Of a DNA stretch of 64,000 nt, positions 52,215-61,657 are shown one piece after another. The notes under the pieces are model-generated. The model worked only from the letters and a program-made list of their open reading frames with translations, had not been told where the DNA came from and did no database searches. Every line of letters begins with the position of its first letter. Position 1 is the stretch's first letter. Position numbers and translations under genes: made by a program. This stretch comes from Myxococcales bacterium (GTDB lineage Bacteria > Myxococcota > Bradymonadia > UBA7976 > UBA1532): assembly GCA_020633515.1 (NCBI GenBank), contig JACKDM010000009.1, forward strand, positions 50,359 through 114,358. Direction: 5' to 3'.

Positions 52215-54434
52215 TCAATCCATCACCGTGAACTCCGCCACCGCCGCCTCACCCGGCCGCCCGTCGGGCCACACCCGCACCCGATGGCGCCCCGGCGTCG
52301 CCGCCCACCACAGCCCCGGCTCGTCGGTCAGCACCGGCGCCGCGTCGTCGAGCGCCCACGCCAGCCGCGCGCCCTCGCCGCCCTCGACCCGCAGCCGCAG
52401 CCGCGCATAGCGCCCCGGCGTGTCGGCGTCGAGCTGGAAGACATCACCCATGCGCGGAAACCCGAGGCGCAGCCCGCGCTGCGGTGGCTCGGTACGCGGC
52501 GCGCGCTCGGCGCGGAAGAGCTCGTCGACGCCGTGCACGCAGTCCTCGCCGAAGAGCTCGCCGGTGTCGGCGCAGACCCGCACCCGGGTCAGCCCCTCGG
52601 TGCTGAATGGCATCGCTCGCCCCGGCGGCGTCGCCGCGCGCATCACCCGATGCCACAGCCGCCCCGCGCCGGTGATGCCGCTGACGCCCTCCATCGGCCG
52701 CCCGTCGAAGTTGCCGACCCAGACCGCGACCGTCACCGCGGGCGTGTAGCCGGCGGTCCAGTTGTCGGTGAAGTCGGTGCTCGTCCCGGTCTTCGCCGCC
52801 GCCGGGAAAGGCAGCTCCAAGGCATTGTCACGCCCGAACGCCGGGATCCGCGCGATGGGATCGGCGAGGATGTCGGTCAACAGCCGCGCGACCGGCGCCG
52901 GCATCACGACCCGCCGCTCGCCCCGCGGCATGTCACGCCGCCACCGCACCGGCGACCAGATCCCTTCGTTGGCGAGGGTGCGATAGGCGTTGGCGAGCTC
53001 GATGAGCTGCACCTCGCCGTTGCCGAGCGCGAGCCCGAGGCCGTAGTAGTCGGCGCCGCGATCGAGGCTCTGGAAGCCGACCGCGCGCAGGCGCCGCAAG
53101 AGATCGGGCGGCCCGACCTTCTGCGCCATCCACACCGCGGGCACGTTGTAGCTGTTGGCGAGCGCCGATCGCAGGCTCACCCAGCCATGAAAGCGCCGGT
53201 CGTAGTTGCGCGGGCGGTAGTCACCGAGCCCGGTCGGGAACCACAAGGGCAGGTCGGGGAGCCGATCGGCGGCGTCGAAGCCGCGCTCCAATCCGAGGCC
53301 ATAGACGAACGGCTTGAGCGTCGAGCCCGGCTGCCGCCGCCCGAGGACCATGTCGACCTGCCCCTCGCGCGGGTCGCCGTAGTCGACGCTGCCGACCCAC
53401 GCCCGCACCTCGCCGGTCGCGTTGTCGAGCACCACCGCGGCGGCCTGCCCGACCCGCGCCGCCGAGAGCGCGCGCACGACCTCGTCGACGAGCGCCTCGA
53501 CCTCGCGCTGGAGCGGCCCGTCGAGCGTCGTCCGCACCTCGCCGCTCACGCCGGCGGGCAGGGTGCGCAAGACATGGTCGACGAAGTGCGGCGCCTCGAA
53601 GCGCGCCCGCCGCGGCGCGATGCGGATGACTTCGGCGACCGCGGCGGCGTGCTGCGCGGCGGTGATCGCGCCGGTCTCGAACATGCGATCGAGCACCGCC
53701 CGCCGCCGGGCCTCGGCGCGGATGGGATCGACCCATGGGTTGTTGCGCGACGGCGCCCGCGGGATGCCACACAAGAGCGCCGCTTCGCCGAGGCTCAGCG
53801 CGCTCGCCGGCTTGTCGAGATAGAGCCGCGCCGCCGCCTCGATGCCACCGGTGCCATGCCCGAACGGCGCGCGGTTGACGTACTGGGTGAGGATGCCCTG
53901 TTTGTCGAGCGCGCGCTCGAGCCGCAGCGCCCAGATCGCTTCGCTCAACTTGCTCCCCAGCGAGCGCCCGCCGCCGCCGCGCTCGACGGCGCGGATCAGC
54001 TTGACGACCTGCTGGGTCAGCGTGCTGCCGCCCGCGACCACCCGCCCCGCCGCGAGGTTGTCACGCACCGCGCGCGCGATGCCATGCAGGTCGACGCCGG
54101 GGTGCGCGTAGAAGCGGTGGTCTTCGATCGCGACGAACGCCGCCGGCACCCAAGGCGAGACCGCGTCGAGCGATCGCCAGACCCCGCGCCCCTCGGCGTC
54201 GGAGAGCGCCTCGCGCAGCAGGATGCCATGCCGGTCGACCACCCGCCGGCTCTCGACCCGGTGCGAGGCGAGCCACTCGGCGGGGAAGTCGACGGCGACG
54301 ACCGCCAGCCACAGCGCGACCGCCGCGAGGATCGGCGCCGCGGCGAGCGCGACGAGCAGCCGTCGGCGCCAGACCTTCCGGCGGCGCGGTGATGCCTCGG
54401 CGGGCGCCTCGACAGATGGATCGGCCGCTGCCAT
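52215..54434 (-). CDS. pbpC: penicillin-binding protein 1C
   Basis: 739 residues, usual PBP1C length. ATG at 54434, 4 nt after the YARHG gene. One N-terminal membrane helix (about 22-45). Glycosyltransferase 51 domain: VPAAFVAIEDHRFYAHPGVDLHGIARA, GGSTLTQQVVKLI, KLSEAIWALRLERALDKQGILTQYVNRAPFG. Transpeptidase: Ser371-x-x-Lys374 (GSTLKPF), SYN in LANSYNVPAVWM, and KTGTSTDFTDNW. A C-terminal BiPBP_C-type domain closes the protein (about 640-739). It polymerises and cross-links peptidoglycan at the inner membrane. Confidence 0.95.
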   Translation of the reverse strand: MAAADPSVEAPAEASPRRRKVWRRRLLVALAAAPILAAVALWLAVVAVDFPAEWLASHRVESRRVVDRHGILLREALSDAEGRGVWRSLDAVSPWVPAAFVAIEDHRFYAHPGVDLHGIARAVRDNLAAGRVVAGGSTLTQQVVKLIRAVERGGGGRSLGSKLSEAIWALRLERALDKQGILTQYVNRAPFGHGTGGIEAAARLYLDKPASALSLGEAALLCGIPRAPSRNNPWVDPIRAEARRRAVLDRMFETGAITAAQHAAAVAEVIRIAPRRARFEAPHFVDHVLRTLPAGVSGEVRTTLDGPLQREVEALVDEVVRALSAARVGQAAAVVLDNATGEVRAWVGSVDYGDPREGQVDMVLGRRQPGSTLKPFVYGLGLERGFDAADRLPDLPLWFPTGLGDYRPRNYDRRFHGWVSLRSALANSYNVPAVWMAQKVGPPDLLRRLRAVGFQSLDRGADYYGLGLALGNGEVQLIELANAYRTLANEGIWSPVRWRRDMPRGERRVVMPAPVARLLTDILADPIARIPAFGRDNALELPFPAAAKTGTSTDFTDNWTAGYTPAVTVAVWVGNFDGRPMEGVSGITGAGRLWHRVMRAATPPGRAMPFSTEGLTRVRVCADTGELFGEDCVHGVDELFRAERAPRTEPPQRGLRLGFPRMGDVFQLDADTPGRYARLRLRVEGGEGARLAWALDDAAPVLTDEPGLWWAATPGRHRVRVWPDGRPGEAAVAEFTVMD

Positions 54435-54438
54435 CAGA

Positions 54439-55167
54439 TCACTTCTTGTGGGTCTCCAGCGTCTTGATGAGCTGCACGTTGGCGACGTCGTCGGGCGTCA
54501 GCTCGACCTTGGCCTTGTCGCCCTTGGCGATCGGCAAGAGCTTGGAGTCATCGCGCGGCCCGTAGAAGAAGGTGTTGAGGTCGGGGGTCTTGAACTTGAA
54601 GCCATGCCGTGCATACGCCGCGTTGCGCAGCTTCCACAGGGTCAGCGGCGACCACTTCTGCTCCTCGTCGGCGCGGAGCTGCGCCCGGGTGAGCTTCTCG
54701 CCCTTGAGCACCGCCGCGAGCACCGGCTCGATGCTCTCCATCACCGTGTCGTCGAGCAGCCCGAGCCGCCGCCGCTTGATGCCTTCGAAGAGCTCGGCGC
54801 CGCGGTTGCACTCGCTCTCCACCGGCGCCGCCTTGCGATCGCACGCCGCGGCGACATGCCCGATCATGTTGTCGAGCTTGCTGTTGGGCAGCTTGACCTC
54901 TTGCGGCATGCCATAACCCGGGTCGAGCGTCAGCATCTCGGCGTCGGGCTTCTTGCCATATGCCAGGGTGAGATAGTAATCGACGCAGGCCCAGGTGTCC
55001 TTCGTCGATGCCTTGCCCGGCGCGGTCGCCGGCCAGGTCTCCTCACAGAGCTTCACCGTCGCCTCGGCCCCGGCCTTCGGCGCCGGCTCGCCGGCCTGCG
55101 CTCCAGGCGCCGCTCCCATCGCCGCCGCCGCGGCGAGCAGCGCCCCCGTCCATCGCGTGCGCGTCAT
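54439..55167 (-). CDS. secreted YARHG-domain protein
   Basis: 242 residues. ATG at 55167 with GGAGGAG 4-10 nt upstream. Signal peptide WTGALLAAAAAMGAAPGAQA. A central region has four Cys (KLCEET, WACVDYY, AACDRK, SECNRG). The YARHG domain lies at about 180-215 (TLWKLRNAAYARHGFKFKTPDLNTFFYG), named after its motif. Its function is unknown, usually extracellular or cell-wall associated. Four nt separate it from pbpC, so a role near peptidoglycan is a fair inference. Confidence 0.85.
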   Translation of the reverse strand: MTRTRWTGALLAAAAAMGAAPGAQAGEPAPKAGAEATVKLCEETWPATAPGKASTKDTWACVDYYLTLAYGKKPDAEMLTLDPGYGMPQEVKLPNSKLDNMIGHVAAACDRKAAPVESECNRGAELFEGIKRRRLGLLDDTVMESIEPVLAAVLKGEKLTRAQLRADEEQKWSPLTLWKLRNAAYARHGFKFKTPDLNTFFYGPRDDSKLLPIAKGDKAKVELTPDDVANVQLIKTLETHKK

Positions 55168-55578
55168 CGACTCCTCCGAGAAACATCGACAGCCCGGGCA
55201 TCATGCCCGATCACCGCCCGCCGCGCGAGCGCGACGTCGTCGCGAGTCCGACCGCGCCGCAGCGGTCTCCCACCCCAATCGCTCGGACCGTGACCGCGCC
55301 GAAGTTCCATCACGCCAACCGGAATTCCCGCGATGCCTCGCGCGCGTGCCCGCCAGAGACACGGCAAATTTACACATCCTGAATCACCTTTCGAATCAAG
55401 TATTTACAGTGCCCCCGCGCGATGATTGACTGACGATCGGCTGCGGCCTGCCTCCCGGCGCCGCGGCCCCTCGACCGGACGGCGGCGACCGAGGGAGGGA
55501 CAGCATCTTGCTTTGCTCTGTCAGTTGCGGAATGGTGGGCAGGCGGTCGACGACCGCAGCGTCGCCGGGGGGAGACCG
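55168..55578. other. 411-nt divergent intergenic region
   Basis: It lies between the YARHG gene (minus) and the FGE-like lipoprotein gene (plus). The stretch 55363-55410 is clearly A+T-richer than its surroundings (TTTACACATCC, ATTTACAG) and is the likely site of promoters. On the minus strand TTGATT is followed by TGTAAA at 19 nt. No RNA gene or small ORF with coding character is seen. Confidence 0.5.
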
Positions 55579-56934
55579 ATGCTGAGAGCGCTGGCCGTGC
55601 TGGGCCTCCTGCTCTGCGCCTGCTCAGAGCTGCCCGACAAGGACGATCTCACTGGCTGCGCTCCCGGCGACCCGCCCCTCACCGCCTCGGCCTGCGACCC
55701 CTGCTCCCTGTGTGAGCTGCCCTTCGCGCAAGCGCGCTGTCAGGCCGGCGCCTGTGTCATCGAGCGCTGCGTACCGGGTCGGCTCGACGCCAACGGCGAG
55801 GCCGCCGATGGCTGCGAAGCCATCGTCCCGCCCCCGGAGCGATGCGACGGCGCCGATGACGACGGCGACGGGCAGGTCGACGAAGGCTTCGACGTCGGCG
55901 CGCCCTGCACCGAAGGCAGCGGCGCCTGCCAGGCTCACGGCGAGTGGATGTGCGACGGCGACGGGGTCCGATGCAGCGCGGTGGCCTCAACCCCGCTCGC
56001 CACGAGCGACGCGACCTGTGACCTCGTCGACGACGACTGCGACGGCGCGCTCGACGAGGACCCGCCCTGCAACGGCACCGCGTGCAGCGCGCTCGGCGGC
56101 GTACCGGCGGGCTATGTCTGCATCCCGCCCGGCACCTTCCGCATGGGCAGCCCTGCCGACGAGCCCGACCGCGACGCTGACGAGCAGCAACACGCGGTCA
56201 CCCTGACCCGCCCGATCATCATGGCCCGCACCGAGCTGACCCAGGACCAATGGCTCGCGCTGCCCGGCTGGCAGAACCCCGCGCTCGCCGCCGACGCCGG
56301 CGATCGCCCCGTCGAGCGGGTCAATGTCTTCGATGCCATGCGATGGCTCAACGCCCGCTCCGAGCATGATGGCTTGTTGCCCTGTTATGGCCTCGTCGAC
56401 TGTGATGGCTTCGCCGACGGCGGCTGTCCGCTCGATGTCGAGGGTTACGCTCAGAGCTCCTGCCACGGCGACGCCTGCGCGGATGTCACCTTCTTCGAAG
56501 GCTGCGACGGTTGGCGTCTGCCGACCGAGGCCGAATGGGAGCATGCCATCCGCGCCGGCACGACCACCGCCTACTGGTGCGGCGCCGACGCGGGCTGCGT
56601 CGACGACGCCGAGTGGCACGGCGGCAACGTCCCGTGGGGACCCGGCGCCTCGATCGTCGCCACCCGCGCCGCCAACCCGTGGGGCCTGCACGACATGGGC
56701 GGCAACGTGCAGGAGTGGGTCTTCGACCACTATCACGAAGCCTATGGGTCGACCCCGGCGACCGACCCCGTGTACCGCGGCGCGGCGGTCGCGGGCTTCA
56801 CCGGCGCGGTCATCCGCGGCACGGCCTTCGGCTTCCCCTTCTACTGGGCTCGCAGCGCCCAGCGCGCGCCCGAGTACGAGACGTGGCGCGACTACTACAT
56901 CGGCTTCCGCCCGGTGCGCACGCTCCGCCCCTGA
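55579..56934 (+). CDS. lipoprotein with MopE-like metal-binding repeats and formylglycine-enzyme-like domain
   Basis: 451 residues. ATG at 55579 with GGGGAGA upstream; lipobox LLCAC. Residues about 20-180 are Cys-rich with two acidic metal-binding-type repeats (RCDGADDDGDGQVDEGFD and CDLVDDDCDGALDEDPPC). The C-terminal 270 residues form an FGE/SUMF1-type domain: PPGTFRMGSPADEPDRD, LTRPIIMARTELTQDQWLAL, GWRLPTEAEWEHAIRAG, GLHDMGGNVQEWV and YYIGFRPVRTL. The C-terminal cysteine pair of active formylglycine enzymes is missing. It is probably a calcium-binding surface protein. Confidence 0.88.
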   Translation: MLRALAVLGLLLCACSELPDKDDLTGCAPGDPPLTASACDPCSLCELPFAQARCQAGACVIERCVPGRLDANGEAADGCEAIVPPPERCDGADDDGDGQVDEGFDVGAPCTEGSGACQAHGEWMCDGDGVRCSAVASTPLATSDATCDLVDDDCDGALDEDPPCNGTACSALGGVPAGYVCIPPGTFRMGSPADEPDRDADEQQHAVTLTRPIIMARTELTQDQWLALPGWQNPALAADAGDRPVERVNVFDAMRWLNARSEHDGLLPCYGLVDCDGFADGGCPLDVEGYAQSSCHGDACADVTFFEGCDGWRLPTEAEWEHAIRAGTTTAYWCGADAGCVDDAEWHGGNVPWGPGASIVATRAANPWGLHDMGGNVQEWVFDHYHEAYGSTPATDPVYRGAAVAGFTGAVIRGTAFGFPFYWARSAQRAPEYETWRDYYIGFRPVRTLRP

Positions 56935-56971
56935 TCGACCCCCGCGAGCGCCCGGCGCGCCTCGACGCCCC

Positions 56972-57000
56972 TTTACCTGTCGGCCCGGCCATGCTTTGAT
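56972..57000 (+). promoter_or_regulatory. putative promoter of the SGNH-like lipoprotein gene
   Basis: TTTACC (56972-56977), a 17-nt spacer and TTTGAT (56995-57000), 73 nt before the ATG at 57073. Confidence 0.35.
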
Positions 57001-57072
57001 GCTGTCATGAGCCGTCGCGCAGAGGCCGATCCGACCACGCGCGCGCCGCTCGATCCTGGCAGGAGGTCATCG

Positions 57073-58268
57073 ATGAGGCTCCGCCGCAGCGCGCTGATCG
57101 CGACCTCATCGCTGGTGCTCACGGCGCTCACCGGCTGTGCCGAGGAGACCGACGACGACCCGCCCGACGGGTGGGCGCCGCCGATCGATGCCCGAGCGTA
57201 CGACGCTGCGCCGCCGACCGACGCCGCGCCGCCCGCCGACACCATGCCCGCCGACGCGAGCCCCTCGGATCGAGACCCGCCCGACGCCGCGCCCGACGCT
57301 GCCCCCGACGCCGCGCCCGCGCCGCCGCCCCGCCCGACGCCGCCCCCCGCCCGACGCCGCCCCTGCCGACCCAGGCGTCTCGCTCGCCGACTGCTTCCCC
57401 CGCCGAGTTCGTCGCCGGTCCCGGCGCCCCCGACTACGCCCGCGTCGGCGGCCGGCTCGCGGGCTGCGCCGGCACCAACGACACGTCGATCGCCGCCGTC
57501 GGCGCCGTCGCGTTCGTGGGCGACGGCCTCTGGGGCGTCGACGCGCGCCTCAACCCGATCCCCCTGCTCCGTGACGCCCTCGCCGCTGCGCTCGTCGACG
57601 CCTTCCCCGCGCTCGTCTTCGAGACCTGGAGCGCGCCCGACCCCCGCGCCCCCCCGGCGTGCTGCGCGGCGGCGACTTCTTCACCTGCACCGATCCGCGC
57701 GCCACCCTCGCCGGTCTGCCCGGCGAAGGCGGCCTCATCGCCCGCTGCGGCGTGCCCCCCGCGCTCGGCGCGCCGCCGCTCTTCATCATCGCCATCGGCC
57801 ACAACGACCTCCGTGCCATCGCCCACAGCGTCGCCGAGGGCGGCGCCGCGACGCCGATCGAGGTCCTCGTCGAACCGCGCCTCGTCGCGCTCGACACCGC
57901 CCTCCGCGAGCTCCGCGCCGCGCACCCGGGCGCCCACATCGTGCTCGCCAACGCGACCGACTGGAGCGACGGCACCGCCGATCCGAGCCGCTGCCCCCGC
58001 TGGCCCGACCTCGACCCGGCGCGCCGCCGCCGCTTCGCCGAAGCCACCGCCGCGCTCGCGACCGGCTACATGCAGCGCGCCCGCGCGCACGGCGCCGAGC
58101 TCGTCCTGGTCTACGAAAACTCCTGCGGCCACGGCGTCTTCGCCATCGAAGGCAGCGCCCGCTGCCCCGGCGCCGGCGCCCGCTGGGTCGATCCCCGAGT
58201 GCGCCTCCCCCGCCACCCAACACCTCGACGACATCGCCGCGCTCTTCATGGGGGTCATCGCGCCGTGA
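57073..58268 (+). CDS. SGNH/GDSL-hydrolase-like lipoprotein (frame broken at C runs)
   Basis: ATG at 57073 with AGGAGGT upstream; lipobox LTGC, then an Asp/Ala/Pro linker. The protein must be read through several frames: linker (57073-57330), DAAPADPGVSLADCFP, then AEFVAGPGAPDYARVGGRLAG to WSAPDPRAPP, then LRGGDFFTCTDPRATL to RWVDP, then ECASPATQHLDDIAALFMGVIAP with the stop at 58266-58268. The breaks sit at C runs 57397-57401 (one C too many), 57649-57655 (one too few) and 58193-58196 (one too many). Block III of SGNH enzymes is clear (IAIGHNDLRA), but block I reads FVGDGLW without the Ser, and the Asp before the last His is missing. It is either a non-catalytic relative or obscured by errors. 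Confidence 0.65.
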
Positions 58269-58683
58269 TCGCGCCGCTCCGCGCCTCGCTCCTCGCCGCC
58301 GCGCTCGCGCAAGCGACCCTCGCGCCCGCCGCCGCCGCGCCCATCGGCGACGTCGACCCGCCCGCCGCCGCCGCGCCCGATCCGGCCGCGCTCGCCGCCC
58401 CGCCCCCGCCGCGCCCCGCCGGCAAGCCATCACGCTGCTCACGCTCGCCGGCGTCGCCTGTCTCGTCGGCGCCGCGCTCTGGGCGGTGAGCCTCGAGCCC
58501 GCCCGCGAGCGCGACGCCGCCAGCCGCGCGTTTCGCGCCGCGCCGGTGGGCTCGCGGGACGAGCGCGTCGCCGAGCTGCGCTTCGCGCAGGCCAACGTCG
58601 ACGCCGACGTCGCCCGCATCGCCTCGGTGTCCTTCGTCGGCCTCGGGCTCGCGCTCGCCGGCGGCGCGATCTGGCGCTGGTAG
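58265..58683 (+). CDS. small membrane protein of unknown function (one frame break)
   Basis: The start is GTG at 58265, overlapping the previous stop (GTGA). The first frame gives a signal-like start (IAPLRASLLAAALAQATLAPAAAAP) and an Ala/Pro linker. Near 58420-58430 the sensible frame shifts to AITLLTLAGVACLVGAALWAVSLEP and, at the end, IASVSFVGLGLALAGGAIWRW, which are two membrane helices. Together about 138 residues. There is no family. The C-rich site again suggests a sequence error. Confidence 0.5.
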
Positions 58684-58749
58684 GCACCGGGCGCTGTAAC
58701 TCGCCCCGCGAGCCCGACATCCACCGGGGCACACCCACCGAGGTCAGCC

Positions 58750-59058
58750 ATGGATCGCATCGACCACGTCGCCATCGAGACCCGAGACATCGCCGCCGCC
58801 GTCAAGTGGTACCGCGAGCGCTTCGACTGCGAAGTGCGCTACCAGGACGAGACCTGGGCGCTGCTGCGATTCGAGAACACCAGCCTCGCGCTCGTGACCC
58901 CCGGCCAGCACCCGCCGCACGTCTCGGTGCTGGTGCCCGACGCCGCCGCCTGGGGTGATCCCAAGGGCCACCGCGATGGCACCCGGTCGGTCTACCTCTA
59001 CGACCCCGATGGCAACGCCGTCGAGGCGCTGGAGCGGCCCGCCGGGTCGAAGGGGTGA
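58750..59058 (+). CDS. VOC (glyoxalase/bleomycin-resistance) superfamily protein
   Basis: 102 residues. ATG at 58750 with GAGG about 7 nt upstream. One VOC module pattern: IDHVAIETRDIAAAVKWYRERFDCEV, TSLALVTPGQHPPHVSVLV, DGTRSVYLYDPDGNAVEALE. Possible metal ligands are His6, His in PPHVS and Glu in AVEALE. It is a cytoplasmic dioxygenase, glyoxalase or binding protein with unknown substrate. Its stop overlaps the exonuclease start (GTGA), so it is translated with the DNA-repair pair. Confidence 0.88.
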   Translation: MDRIDHVAIETRDIAAAVKWYRERFDCEVRYQDETWALLRFENTSLALVTPGQHPPHVSVLVPDAAAWGDPKGHRDGTRSVYLYDPDGNAVEALERPAGSKG

Positions 59059-60053
59059 GCGCCGACCTGCTCGTACCCGGCGGCGGCGGGCTCGAATGCG
59101 CCGCCGGTGGCGTCTACATCGACCCGGCCGAGCCGGTCGCGCGCGCGCTCATCACCCACGCGCACGCCGACCACGTCCGCCCCGGCGGCGGTGACTACTA
59201 CTGCGCCGCGCCCGCCGCCGCGCTCGTCGCCCGCCGCGCCGGGCCCGAGGCCACGATCCATGCCATCCCGTTCGGCGAGCCGGTGCGCTTCGGGCCGGTG
59301 ACCGCCTCGTGGCATCCGGCCGGTCACATGCTCGGCTCGGCGCAGATCCGCCTCGAAAACGACGGCGAGGTGTGGGTCGTGTCGGGTGACTACAAGCGGC
59401 AGCCTGATCCCACCTGCGAGCCATTCGAAGTCATCCGCTGCGATGTCTTCGTCAGCGAAGCGACCTTCGGGCTGCCGATCTATCGCTGGCCCGACCCGCT
59501 CGACGTCATCGACGAGCTCGTCGAGTGGTGGCGCGCGGGCGCGGCGGCGGGGCGGCCGAGCGTGCTCTTCGCGTATGCCGTCGGCAAGAGCCAGCGCGTG
59601 CTCGCCCACCTCGCCGGGCGCGCACTTCCCGGTCCCATCTGGCTGCACGGCGCGCCGGCCGCGTTCAACGCGCTCTATCACGACGCTGGCGTCACCCTCG
59701 CCGAGACCGCCGGGCTCGTCGTCGACGCCCAGAAGAAGGACCTCGCCGCCGCGCTCGTCATCGCGCCGCTCTCGGCGCAGGGCACGCCGTGGATGCGACG
59801 GCTCGGCAAGCCGCAGACCGCGTTCGCCTCGGGCTGGATGCGGATCCGCGGCACCCGCCGCCGCAAGGGCTACGACCGCGGGCTCTTGCTCAGCGACCAC
59901 GCCGACTGGCCGGCGCTCTGCCGCACGATCGACGAGACCGGCGCGGCGCGCGTCCGCTTCTGGCCCGGCCACGGCGAGGCGCTCGCCCGCCACCTGCGCG
60001 AGCAGGGCCGCGACGCGCTGTCATGGCCGATGCCATCGCCGGTGATGCCATGA
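59055..60053 (+). CDS. ligase-associated DNA exonuclease (metallo-beta-lactamase fold)
   Basis: 332 residues. The start is GTG at 59055, overlapping the VOC stop by 4 nt. Metallo-beta-lactamase/beta-CASP-like nuclease: motif HAHADH (His35, His37, Asp39, His40), SWHPAGHMLGSAQIRL, VVSGDYKRQPDP, CDVFVSEATFGLPIYRWP, FASGWMRIRGTRR and LSDHADWPAL. These match the family encoded next to ATP-dependent ligases. Its ATGA overlap with the ligase gene confirms the pairing. It probably trims DNA ends before sealing. Confidence 0.93.
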   Translation: MSADLLVPGGGGLECAAGGVYIDPAEPVARALITHAHADHVRPGGGDYYCAAPAAALVARRAGPEATIHAIPFGEPVRFGPVTASWHPAGHMLGSAQIRLENDGEVWVVSGDYKRQPDPTCEPFEVIRCDVFVSEATFGLPIYRWPDPLDVIDELVEWWRAGAAAGRPSVLFAYAVGKSQRVLAHLAGRALPGPIWLHGAPAAFNALYHDAGVTLAETAGLVVDAQKKDLAAALVIAPLSAQGTPWMRRLGKPQTAFASGWMRIRGTRRRKGYDRGLLLSDHADWPALCRTIDETGAARVRFWPGHGEALARHLREQGRDALSWPMPSPVMP

Positions 60054-61657
60054 GGGCGTTCGGCCGCCTCTACGCCGCGCTCGACGCGACCGGCTCGACG
60101 CTCGCCAAGGTCGACGCGATGGCCGCCTACTTCGCCGCGGCGCCGCCCGCCGACGCCGCGTGGGCGGTCTGGTTCCTCACCGGCCGGCGCCTCAAGCGCC
60201 TGATCGGGCCGATGACGCTGCGCCGCTGGGCCTCGGAGGCGACCGGCCTGCCCGACTGGCTCGTCGAGGAGTCGTATGCCACCGTCGGCGACCTCGCCGA
60301 AGCCATCGCGCTGCTCGTCGACACCGCGCGCACCGCGCCGGCCGATGGCATCGACCGCAGCCTCTCGTCGTGGGTCACCGAGCACCTCACGCCGCTCGCC
60401 GGCGCCGACGAGGCGACGCAGCGCGACGCGGTGCTCGGCTGGTGGCGGGCCTTGCCGGCGGACGATCTCTTCCTGCTCGACAAGCTGTTGACCGGCGAGC
60501 TGCGGGTCGGCGTCTCGCGCAAGCTCGTGGTGCGCGCGCTCGCCAAACACACCGGCGTCGGCGAGGCGCGGCTGATGCATCGCCTCACCGGCCACTGGGA
60601 TCCCACGCCCGCGTTCTGGGCCGCGCTCACCGCGCCGGCCGACGCGGGCGCCGAGGCGCCGCCGTCGAAGCCGTACCCGTACTTCCTCGCGACGCCGCTC
60701 GAGAGTGATCCGGCCGCGGCGCTCGGCGCGCGCGACGAGTGGCAGCTCGAATGGAAGTGGGATGGGATCCGCGGGCAGCTCATCCGTCGCCGGGGCCAGA
60801 CCTGGATCTGGTCGCGCGGCGAGGAGCTGGTCACCGAGCGCTTCCCCGACGTGGTCGAGGCATCGGCGGCGCTGCCGGATGGCACCGTGCTCGACGGCGA
60901 GCTGCTCGCGTGGCAGGACGACGCTCCCCTGCCCTTCGCCGAGCTTCAGCGGCGGCTCAATCGCAAGACGGTGGGCGCGAAGCTGCGGGCCGAGGTGCCG
61001 GTGGCGTTCATGGCTTACGATCTCATCGAAGACGGCGGCGAAGACATCCGCGCGCGGCCGCTGAGCCATCGGCGGGCGCGGCTCGAAGCCTTGCTCGGGC
61101 CGCTCGCCCACCCGCGCTTCCCGCTCTCGCCGATCGTCGCCGCCCCCGACTGGCCCGCCGCCGCCGCGGCGCGGGAGAGCGCGCGGGAGCGGGGCGTCGA
61201 GGGGCTGATGCTCAAGCGGCTCGAGAGCCCGTATCGCGTCGGGCGGCCGCGGGGCGACTGGTACAAGTGGAAGCTCGACGCGCGCACGGTCGACGCGGTG
61301 TTGATCTACGCGCAGCCGGGCCACGGGCGGCGGGCGACGCTGCTGACCGACTACACCTTCGGCGTCTGGCGCGGCGACGAGCTGGTGCCGTTCGCCAAGG
61401 CATACTCGGGGCTCGCCGACGATGAGATCGCGGCGCTCGATCGCTGGCTGCGCGCGCACACGCAGCAGAAGTTCGGCCCGGTGCGGCAGGTCGAGCCGGT
61501 GCAGGTCTTCGAGATCGCGTTCGAAGGGATCCGGCGGAGCACCCGCCACAAGTCGGGGGTCGCGGTGCGCTTCCCGCGGATCGCGCGCTGGCGCCATGAC
61601 AAGCCGGCGGCCGAGGCGGATACGCTGGCGACGGTGGAGGCGATGATCGAGGGGTAG
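60050..61657 (+). CDS. ATP-dependent DNA ligase
   Basis: 535 residues. The ATG at 60050 overlaps the exonuclease stop (ATGA); another ATG at 60023 in the same frame is less likely. N-terminal DNA-binding domain (about 1-200), then nucleotidyltransferase with adenylated Lys236 in EWKWDGIRGQ, motif III DGELLAWQ, motif IV VEGLMLKR and motif V YKWKLDARTVDAVLIYAQ, and a C-terminal OB fold. It is a bacterial accessory ligase used in repair, distinct from NAD-dependent LigA. The usual further partners (Lhr-type helicase, PdeM phosphoesterase) do not follow. Confidence 0.96.
   Translation: MRAFGRLYAALDATGSTLAKVDAMAAYFAAAPPADAAWAVWFLTGRRLKRLIGPMTLRRWASEATGLPDWLVEESYATVGDLAEAIALLVDTARTAPADGIDRSLSSWVTEHLTPLAGADEATQRDAVLGWWRALPADDLFLLDKLLTGELRVGVSRKLVVRALAKHTGVGEARLMHRLTGHWDPTPAFWAALTAPADAGAEAPPSKPYPYFLATPLESDPAAALGARDEWQLEWKWDGIRGQLIRRRGQTWIWSRGEELVTERFPDVVEASAALPDGTVLDGELLAWQDDAPLPFAELQRRLNRKTVGAKLRAEVPVAFMAYDLIEDGGEDIRARPLSHRRARLEALLGPLAHPRFPLSPIVAAPDWPAAAAARESARERGVEGLMLKRLESPYRVGRPRGDWYKWKLDARTVDAVLIYAQPGHGRRATLLTDYTFGVWRGDELVPFAKAYSGLADDEIAALDRWLRAHTQQKFGPVRQVEPVQVFEIAFEGIRRSTRHKSGVAVRFPRIARWRHDKPAAEADTLATVEAMIEG

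Noticed and set aside
55168..55578. tRNA or small RNA gene in the longest intergenic region
   Set aside because: No cloverleaf, no T-loop sequence and no intrinsic terminator found.
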